Assembly: GCA_009923475.1 (NCBI GenBank)
Contig: RFTM01000133.1
Coordinates: 1 to 5,673 of the forward strand
Origin: Gammaproteobacteria bacterium
Lineage (GTDB): Bacteria > Pseudomonadota > Gammaproteobacteria > Steroidobacterales > Steroidobacteraceae
Length of the DNA: 5,673 bases
Direction of reading: 5' to 3'
Shown here: positions 1 to 5,673 of the stretch, piece by piece
Layout of the letters: the number at the start of each line of letters is the position of its first letter
How positions within the stretch are numbered: the first letter of the stretch is position 1
Notes under the pieces: model-generated
The model's input: the letters and a program-made list of their open reading frames with translations, nothing else
What the model was told of the DNA's origin: nothing
Database searches by the model: none
Made by a program: the position numbers and the translations under genes

Positions 1-1258
1 GCGAAGCGTTCGGGCGGCTGACGCCGCGCGCGTCCGAGCCGCGCTGCGCATGGCGCGGCTGCTGCGGGCGGCGCGGCTGCTGCGCCGGCGGCGGGCCGCG
101 GTCGGGCGCACCGGCCGGCACACGCCGCTCGAAGGCCGGCGTCGGCAGCACCGGCACCGACTGGCGCATGGTGCGCTCGATGTCGCGCAACAACCCCGCC
201 TCGTCCGGCGCGACCAGGCTCACCGCACGGCCCGTCGAGCCGGCGCGCGCCGTGCGGCCGATGCGGTGCACGTAGTCTTCGGGCACGTTCGGCAGCTCGT
301 AGTTCACGACCTGCGGCAATTCCTTGATGTCGAGGCCGCGCGAGGCGACCTCGGTGGCGACCAGCGCCGCGATGCGCCCGGCCTTGAAGTCCTCGAGCGC
401 GCGGACCCGCGCGCCCTGGCTCTTGTTGCCGTGGATGGCGGCGGCGCGGATGCCCGCGCCCTCGAGCTGCTGCGCGAGGCGGTTCGCGCCGTGCTTGGTG
501 CGCGTGAACACCAGCGCCTGGTGCCAGCTGCCCTCGCCCGACGCGCCGGCGTCGAAGAGGTGCACCAGCAGGTGGCGCTTGTCCTCCTTGGCGACGCGGA
601 ACGCGACCTGCTCGACGCGCTCGGCGGTCGTGTTGCGCGGCGCGACCTCGACGCTCACCGGATCGCGCAGCATGCGCGAGGCGAGCTCGCGGATGTCGTC
701 GGAGTAGGTGGCCGAGAACATCAGGTTCTGGCGCTGCGACGGCAGCATCTTGAGGATGCGCTTGATGGCGTGGATGAAGCCCATGTCGAGCATGCGGTCG
801 GCTTCGTCGAGCACGAGGTGCTTCACCTGCGACAGGTCGGCCGCGCCCTGCTCGACGAGGTCGATGAGGCGGCCCGGCGTCGCGACCAGCAGGTCGCAGC
901 CGGCGCGCAGGCCGTCGATCTGCGGACGCTCGCTGACGCCGCCGAAGATGACGAGCGTGCGCAGGTCCTTGTGGCGGCCGTAGGCGCGCGCGCTGTCGGC
1001 GATCTGCGCGGTGAGCTCGCGGGTCGGGCTAAGCACCAGCACGCGCGGCGCGCGGCCCTGCGCGGCGCCGAGCAGCTGCAGCAGCGGCAGCACGAAGCCT
1101 GCGGTCTTGCCGGTGCCGGTCTGCGCGCCGGCGAGCACGTCGCGGCCCGAGAGCACGGCCGGGATGGCCTTGGCCTGGATGGGGGTCGGCGTGTCGTAGC
1201 CCTTGTCGGCGACGGCGCGCAGCAGCCCGGGCTCGAGCCCGAGATCGGAGAATTGCAT
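1..1258 (-). CDS. rhlE: DEAD-box ATP-dependent RNA helicase, RhlE type (C-terminus cut by window edge)
   Basis: A cytoplasmic RNA helicase that unwinds short RNA duplexes with ATP. RhlE proteins act in ribosome maturation and RNA turnover, often with RNase E or in the cold. The visible 419 residues start [11 protein letters not shown] and show the family motifs in order: Q motif around F3 and PTPIQ (24-28), Walker A AQTGTGKT (45-52), PTREL (78-82), TPGR (127-130), DEAD (151-154), SAT (182-184), SRGLDI (306-311) and HRIGRTAR (331-338). After about residue 365 the chain becomes a Pro/Gln/Arg-rich tail with no stop before the window edge. E. coli RhlE is about 450 residues (from memory), so probably only a few tens of residues are missing. 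The ATG is chosen because AAGG lies 7 nt upstream and the Q motif follows at once. RhlE rather than SrmB, DbpA or CsdA is inferred from the compact core with a short basic tail; no dsRNA-binding or DbpA domain is seen in the part present. Confidence 0.93.
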   Translation of the reverse strand, partial: MQFSDLGLEPGLLRAVADKGYDTPTPIQAKAIPAVLSGRDVLAGAQTGTGKTAGFVLPLLQLLGAAQGRAPRVLVLSPTRELTAQIADSARAYGRHKDLRTLVIFGGVSERPQIDGLRAGCDLLVATPGRLIDLVEQGAADLSQVKHLVLDEADRMLDMGFIHAIKRILKMLPSQRQNLMFSATYSDDIRELASRMLRDPVSVEVAPRNTTAERVEQVAFRVAKEDKRHLLVHLFDAGASGEGSWHQALVFTRTKHGANRLAQQLEGAGIRAAAIHGNKSQGARVRALEDFKAGRIAALVATEVASRGLDIKELPQVVNYELPNVPEDYVHRIGRTARAGSTGRAVSLVAPDEAGLLRDIERTMRQSVPVLPTPAFERRVPAGAPDRGPPPAQQPRRPQQPRHAQRGSDARGVSRPNAS

Positions 1259-1265
1259 GGAGATA

Positions 1266-1269
1266 CCTT
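1266..1269 (-). promoter_or_regulatory. Ribosome binding site of rhlE
   Basis: AAGG on the minus strand, 7 nt before the ATG at 1258. No other good Shine-Dalgarno lies close, so it fixes this start. It sits only two bases downstream of a GC-rich hairpin (1272-1284). Confidence 0.6.
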
Positions 1270-1271
1270 GT

Positions 1272-1313
1272 GGGCCGTTGGCCCGGTGGCGCTCGCGACG
1301 CGGGATGTCCCGC
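1272..1313 (-). promoter_or_regulatory. Two short hairpins in the rhlE leader
   Basis: Two perfect 5-bp stems lie in the untranslated leader. GCGGG/CCCGC is at 1300-1304 and 1309-1313 with a 4-nt loop. GGGCC/GGCCC is at 1272-1276 and 1280-1284 with a 3-nt loop. The second ends two bases before the Shine-Dalgarno, so its folding could affect access to the start. Short stems are common by chance in DNA this GC-rich; a regulatory role is inference. Confidence 0.3.
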
Positions 1314-1372
1314 TGCGGTCAGCGGCAAGCGCATGGGAGGGGGCGGTGACCGCGCAACCCTGTTGGGCGCGC

Positions 1373-1400
1373 ACTATACACGGAACGGTGCGCGTGACCA
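1373..1400 (-). promoter_or_regulatory. Putative sigma-70 promoter for rhlE
   Basis: On the minus strand, TGGTCA (1395-1400, 4 of 6 matches to TTGACA) and TATAGT (1373-1378, 5 of 6 matches to TATAAT) are separated by 16 nt. This begins 10 bases past the uup stop and points at rhlE. Transcription would begin near 1366, giving a leader of about 108 nt. It is one of few A/T-rich patches here. The 7-bp dyad CGCGCAC/GTGCGCG (1368-1374 and 1388-1394) overlaps the -10 and the spacer. It could be an operator or the end of the uup message, but no T-run follows. Confidence 0.5.
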
Positions 1401-1409
1401 GCTTTATCT

Positions 1410-3227
<1,818 letters not shown>

Positions 3228-3901
3228 TCAGCCGTCCTGCAGCGCGAGCCCTTGCGCGCGGAAGAACGCGAGCGCGCGCTTGAAGGCGTCCTCGGCGTCC
3301 TCGCGGCGGTAGGACGCGCGGTAATCGGCGTGGAACCCGTGCCCCGCCTCAGGGTAGACGACGATGCTGGAGGCGCGCGCCGCGGCCGAGGCGCCCTCGC
3401 GCGCGAGGGCCGCGCGCATCGCCTCGACGCCCTCGAGCGGGATGCCGGAATCCTGGCCCGCATAGAGACCGAGCACCGGCGCGCGCAGCGCTGCGGCGAC
3501 ATCGACCGGATGGGCCGGCTGCAGCGCGGAGGCCTGACCGACCAGACGGCCGTACCAGGCCACGCCCGCCGCGACCTCGGCGCTGTGCGCCGCATAGAGC
3601 CAGGTGATGCGCCCGCCCCAGCAGAACCCGGTGATGCCGACCTTGCCCTCGACGCCGCGCGCGCGGCCGCGCGCCCAGGCGAGCGTCGCGTCGAGGTCGG
3701 CCATGACCTGCGCGTCCGGCACCTTGGCGACGATGTCGCGCATCAGCGCCTGGATGTCGGCGACCTTCGCCGGATCGCCCTGGCGCGCGAAGAGCTCGGG
3801 CGCGACCGCGAGCGCGCCGCGCCGCGCGAAACGGCGACACACATCGCGGATGTGCTCGTGAGCGTGGCGAACGGACGCAGGCTGCGCAGGTCGTCGTTCA
3901 T
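3228..3901 (-). pseudogene. Dienelactone hydrolase family gene with N-terminal deletion and frameshift
   Basis: The surviving frame is an alpha/beta hydrolase of the dienelactone hydrolase family, which opens lactone rings with a Cys-Asp-His triad. From HEHIRDVCRRF (3860 leftwards) to the stop it is well conserved: GFCWGG with nucleophile Cys (codon 3621-3623), AGQDSG with Asp, and EAGHGFH with His. The natural start seems to be the ATG at 3899-3901, which has GAGGAG 6 nt upstream and encodes MNDDLRSLRPFA. From memory, this resembles the start of relatives that continue into a Tat leader and then a (Q)EIFGVHEHI segment. Here that opening runs into the HEHI region in the wrong frame and would stop near 3743. 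The leader, the first strands and the catalytic Glu of EIFG are absent. The conserved frame stays open to a weak GTG at 3929, but that yields an unrelated N-terminus. Sequencing or assembly error is the alternative. Confidence 0.7.
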
Positions 3902-3907
3902 GTTGCA

Positions 3908-3913
3908 CTCCTC
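3908..3913 (-). promoter_or_regulatory. Strong Shine-Dalgarno of the hydrolase gene's original start
   Basis: GAGGAG on the minus strand, 6 nt before the ATG at 3901. This is the best ribosome binding site in the window. It supports 3901 as the real start, although that frame no longer matches the conserved hydrolase frame. Confidence 0.7.
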
Positions 3914-3931
3914 GCGTGGTGTCTCCCACGC
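3914..3931 (-). promoter_or_regulatory. Perfect 6-bp hairpin or dyad upstream of the hydrolase ribosome binding site
   Basis: GCGTGG (3914-3919) and CCACGC (3926-3931) are exact inverted repeats around a 6-nt loop. In the leftward transcript the stem ends immediately before GAGGAG. It could be an RNA stem or an operator dyad just downstream of the putative -10. Function is inferred. Confidence 0.4.
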
Positions 3932-3936
3932 CGCAC

Positions 3937-3947
3937 CGATATTATCG
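3937..3947. promoter_or_regulatory. Divergent -10 region: AT-rich 11-bp palindrome
   Basis: CGATA-T-TATCG is a perfect palindrome around a central T. It gives TATTAT on the plus strand (3940-3945) and GATAAT on the minus strand (3941-3946), each matching 5 of 6 bases of the sigma-70 -10 consensus. It sits between the leftward hydrolase gene and the rightward exported-protein gene and is the most AT-rich patch in the area. No good -35 is visible for either direction at normal spacing, so an activator or weak promoters are possible. Confidence 0.45.
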
Positions 3948-3951
3948 CCGT

Positions 3952-3973
3952 CAGCCTGTTCTCCACAGCCTGT
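3952..3973. repeat. Two CAGCCTGT direct repeats, 14-bp spacing
   Basis: CAGCCTGT occurs at 3952-3959 and 3966-3973. For the leftward gene this is roughly the -35 zone; for the rightward gene it is just downstream of the expected start of transcription. Binding by a regulator is possible but unproven. Confidence 0.35.
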
Positions 3974-3989
3974 CCACGAGGGCCCACGC

Positions 3990-4436
3990 ATGACCGAAGT
4001 CCGCCGACCGCTCGCATCCCGTATCCGCGCGCCGCGCATCCTCGCCGCCACGCTCGCCGCCGTGCTGGGCGCGGTCCCCGCCGCGCAGGCCTCGTCCCCG
4101 GCGGCCTGGACGCAGCATGAGAAGGACACCCGACAGGCCTGCGCCGCCGCCTCGGAGCTCAAGGACCCCGTGGTCCACGCCTATGTCGCGCTGTTCGACG
4201 ACAGCGTCGGCATGGATGCGCGGCTGGTGACAGGCACCTGGAAGCCGGCGCACATGAAGGGCGCCAAGGCCGTGATGCTCTGTCTCTACGACCGCAAGGC
4301 GCGACGCGCCGTGGTGCAGGACGCCGAGGGTTGGCGCGATGCGTTCGCGCCGCCCGCCTCGACGGCGGGCAAGCCCGCGGTCAAGGCGCCGGCGCCGGTC
4401 GCGCCGCCGAAGGCGGCTCCGCCGAAGTCTCCCTGA
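3990..4436 (+). CDS. Small exported protein of unknown function
   Basis: A 148-residue protein I cannot assign to a named family. Residues 1-34 look like a Sec signal peptide: a basic start (RR, R11, R13, R16), a hydrophobic Ala/Leu/Val core (17-29) and a likely cut after AQA34. The mature core (about 37-119) has two cysteines, C51 and C98, that could form a disulfide, plus the stretches ELKDPVVHAYVALFDDSVGMDARLVTG and WKPAHMKGAKAVMLCLYDRKARRAVV, which read like one compact conserved domain. Residues 120-148 are a Pro/Ala/Lys-rich tail. ATG is chosen because GAGGG lies 7 nt upstream and the signal peptide follows at once. It diverges from the hydrolase gene and overlaps the SOUL gene's 3' end on the opposite strand. 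I half-recall similar exported hypothetical proteins in betaproteobacteria, without known function. Confidence 0.8.
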   Translation: MTEVRRPLASRIRAPRILAATLAAVLGAVPAAQASSPAAWTQHEKDTRQACAAASELKDPVVHAYVALFDDSVGMDARLVTGTWKPAHMKGAKAVMLCLYDRKARRAVVQDAEGWRDAFAPPASTAGKPAVKAPAPVAPPKAAPPKSP

Positions 4437-5073
4437 CCGGGATGAGCACTTCGTTGCGCCGCATGAACCAAGGCATGAACGGCGCGTCGTAGCGGGCGAT
4501 GATCGCGTTGTCGCCGGGCTCCGGCTTGAGCCCGAGCGCCGCGAGCTTGGCGCGCAGTCCGCGCTCATGCTCGCGGAAGTTCTCCTCGGTCCAACGGCCG
4601 GAGTAGCGCCACGCGGCGATGCTGCGCGCCGGCACCTCGCGGATGCGCACCCGCGGGTCGGTGGGCTGCGGCACGGTCTCGCGCGTGTACTTGCGCGGCA
4701 CCACGAACGCGACGCGGTAGACGCCGCCCTCGCGCGCCTGCTCGACCGGCGCCGTCATCGCGATCTTCTCGCCGCGGGGCGCCTGCTCGACCGGCGCCGT
4801 CATGGCGATCTCGGCGCGCGCGGTGTTGTCGCCGCTGATGTAGCGGAACAGCCGGCCGAACGCGACGTTGCCGGCCTGCATGAAGCCCGACTCGACCTCG
4901 GTCTCGGCGAGCAGGTACGGCGCGTAGCGGCGCAGCTCGAACGGTCCGTCCTGCCGCACCACCGTGTACGCGGGTTGCTCGATTGCCATCGCGACCTCCG
5001 AAGACGCCAAACCGAGCGCCGCCAGCGCGGCGAGCAGCGCGCCGCGCCGCGCGGACCGCATCCGGGGCGTCAC
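4381..5073 (-). CDS. SOUL heme-binding family protein, exported
   Basis: A 230-residue SOUL/HBP-family protein. Members bind heme or other tetrapyrroles, but the role of bacterial ones is poorly defined. Residues 1-30 form a Sec signal peptide (RSARRG, then an Ala/Leu core, with a likely cut after AMA30), so it should be periplasmic. The domain (31-213) shows the typical opening [15 protein letters not shown], two copies of [10 protein letters not shown] (89-98 and 104-113), FVVPRKYT (123-130), RYSGRW (156-161) and the closing [13 protein letters not shown] (201-213). A Pro/Ala tail (218-230) extends past the usual end and overlaps the convergent gene. GTG at 5073 is preferred: it overlaps the thiolase stop as GTGA and has GAGG 4 nt upstream. 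ATG at 5061, four codons later, keeps the signal peptide but lacks a nearby ribosome site. The gene is probably cotranscribed with the thiolase. Confidence 0.9.
   Translation of the reverse strand: MTPRMRSARRGALLAALAALGLASSEVAMAIEQPAYTVVRQDGPFELRRYAPYLLAETEVESGFMQAGNVAFGRLFRYISGDNTARAEIAMTAPVEQAPRGEKIAMTAPVEQAREGGVYRVAFVVPRKYTRETVPQPTDPRVRIREVPARSIAAWRYSGRWTEENFREHERGLRAKLAALGLKPEPGDNAIIARYDAPFMPWFMRRNEVLIPVRETSAEPPSAARPAPAP
4385..4417. terminator. Possible bidirectional stem structures in the convergent gene overlap
   Basis: Within the overlapping 3' ends lie a perfect 12-bp palindrome, GGCGCCGGCGCC (4385-4396), and a 6-bp stem, GCCGCC/GGCGGC, with loop GAA (4403-4408 and 4412-4417). Either could slow RNA polymerase or protect 3' ends in both directions. 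There is no T-run on either strand, so a classical intrinsic terminator is not supported, and both lie in Ala/Pro codons where such repeats are easy by chance. Confidence 0.2.
4734..4811 (-). repeat. 33-nt direct repeat, 45-nt period, inside the SOUL gene
   Basis: Positions 4734-4766 and 4779-4811 are identical except at one base (catCgcg against catGgcg). The repeat is in frame, 15 codons apart, and encodes the two [10 protein letters not shown] copies. A doubled IAMTAP-type motif is, as I recall, normal in bacterial SOUL proteins; the near-identity at DNA level is what stands out. Confidence 0.8.
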
Positions 5074-5673
5074 AGCACCTCGAACAGGCCGGCCGCGCCC
5101 ATGCCGCCGCCCACGCACATCGTCACGACGACATGCTTCACGCCGAGCCGCTTGCCGGCGAGCAGCGCGTGGCCGACGAGACGCTGGCCCGTCATGCCGA
5201 AGGGATGGCCGACCGCGATGGAGCCGCCATCGACGTTGAGGCGGTCGTCGGGGATGCCGAGCTTGTCGCGGCAGTAGAGGACCTGCACCGCGAACGCCTC
5301 GTTGAGCTCCCACAGGCCGATGTCCTCGACCTTTAGGCCGGCGCGCGCCAGCAGCTTCGGGATCGCGAACACCGGGCCGATGCCCATCTCGTCGGGCTCG
5401 CAGCCCGCCACCGCGAAACCGCGGAACACGCCCAGCGGCTTCGCGCCGCTGCGCTCGGCCTCGGCCGCGCTCATCACGACGCAGGCACCGGCGCCGTCCG
5501 ACAGCTGGCTCGCGTTGCCGGCGGCGATGACGCCGCCCGGCATCGCCGGACGGATCTTGGCGACCGCCTCGAGCGTGGTGCCGTCGCGGATGCCCTCGTC
5601 CTGCGAAGCGGTGACCTCGCGGGTGTAGAGCTTGCCGCCGGCGGCCTGGTCGACGCCCGCCATGCGCACCGTG
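5070..5673 (-). CDS. Thiolase (acetyl-CoA C-acyltransferase family), C-terminal half only
   Basis: The last 200 residues of a thiolase; the N-terminal half with the acyl-binding Cys lies beyond the right edge. Thiolases exchange acyl groups with CoA, either cleaving 3-ketoacyl-CoA (degradation) or condensing acetyl-CoA (biosynthesis). Visible signatures are [12 protein letters not shown], the NEAF motif in [11 protein letters not shown] (active-site region), [14 protein letters not shown] with the catalytic His (codon 5205-5207), and [15 protein letters not shown], whose Cys (5115-5117) is the second catalytic cysteine. The segment [28 protein letters not shown] is the usual middle region that precedes the C-terminal domain. 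The GHPFGMTG form, rather than GHPLGATG, is seen in degradative acyl-CoA thiolases as I recall, but substrate cannot be set from this fragment. The stop overlaps the SOUL start as GTGA, so the two are probably translated together. Confidence 0.95.
   Translation of the reverse strand, partial: TVRMAGVDQAAGGKLYTREVTASQDEGIRDGTTLEAVAKIRPAMPGGVIAAGNASQLSDGAGACVVMSAAEAERSGAKPLGVFRGFAVAGCEPDEMGIGPVFAIPKLLARAGLKVEDIGLWELNEAFAVQVLYCRDKLGIPDDRLNVDGGSIAVGHPFGMTGQRLVGHALLAGKRLGVKHVVVTMCVGGGMGAAGLFEVL

Noticed and set aside
303..340. Helicase motif with [11 protein letters not shown] instead of the common ATD form
   Set aside because: This position varies among DEAD-box proteins, and the catalytic and RNA-contacting residues around it are intact.
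1351..1371. Possible intrinsic terminator after uup (CAAC-AGG-GTTG stem and nearby GC arms)
   Set aside because: The stem is only 4-5 bp with a bulge and no T-run follows in the direction of transcription.
3228..3929. Intact short hydrolase starting at GTG 3929
   Set aside because: Open in frame, but the first 22 residues are unlike the family, the GTG has no convincing ribosome site, and a much better start in another frame lies inside it.
3743..4162. Minus-strand frame containing MNDDLRSLRPFA
   Set aside because: Not a gene of its own. Only the first 12 or so codons from 3901 look like a genuine N-terminus; the rest is out-of-frame reading of the hydrolase and of the divergent gene.

Overview
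The window is very GC-rich, and its coding regions have the strong third-position G/C bias that produces long antisense shadow frames. All recognisable proteins look proteobacterial, and beta- or gammaproteobacteria fit best. Grounds for this are an RhlE-type helicase, a full Uup with its C-terminal domain, a dienelactone hydrolase of the group that normally has a Tat leader, a SOUL protein and a thiolase. I cannot place the genus. I see no mobile element, CRISPR array, RNA gene or phage gene, and this looks like an ordinary chromosomal stretch.

Layout from left to right. (1) A DEAD-box RNA helicase (RhlE type) is read leftwards, with its start at 1258 and its C-terminal tail running off the left edge. 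(2) A 151-base gap holds its putative promoter and a leader of about 108 nt with hairpins. (3) An ABC-F ATPase of the Uup type (1410-3227) is read leftwards. (4) Directly upstream of it, with no spacer, lies a dienelactone hydrolase gene. It appears to have lost roughly the first third of its coding sequence through a deletion that also breaks the frame. (5) A short divergent control region (3902-3989) follows, centred on a perfect 11-bp AT-rich palindrome that supplies -10-like hexamers on both strands. (6) A small exported protein of unknown function (3990-4436) is read rightwards. (7) It converges with, and overlaps by 56 bases, a SOUL heme-binding family gene read leftwards. (8) That gene follows a thiolase gene, cut by the right edge, through a GTGA stop/start overlap.

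How the genes relate. Thiolase and SOUL form one leftward transcription unit. The hydrolase remnant and uup form another, with uup starting on the codon right after the hydrolase stop. rhlE probably has its own promoter just beyond uup. RhlE and Uup both act on RNA or ribosomes, but nothing else joins these genes into a pathway. The most informative oddity is the broken hydrolase, because the break may lower translation of uup. I found no convincing sign of a new multi-gene system.
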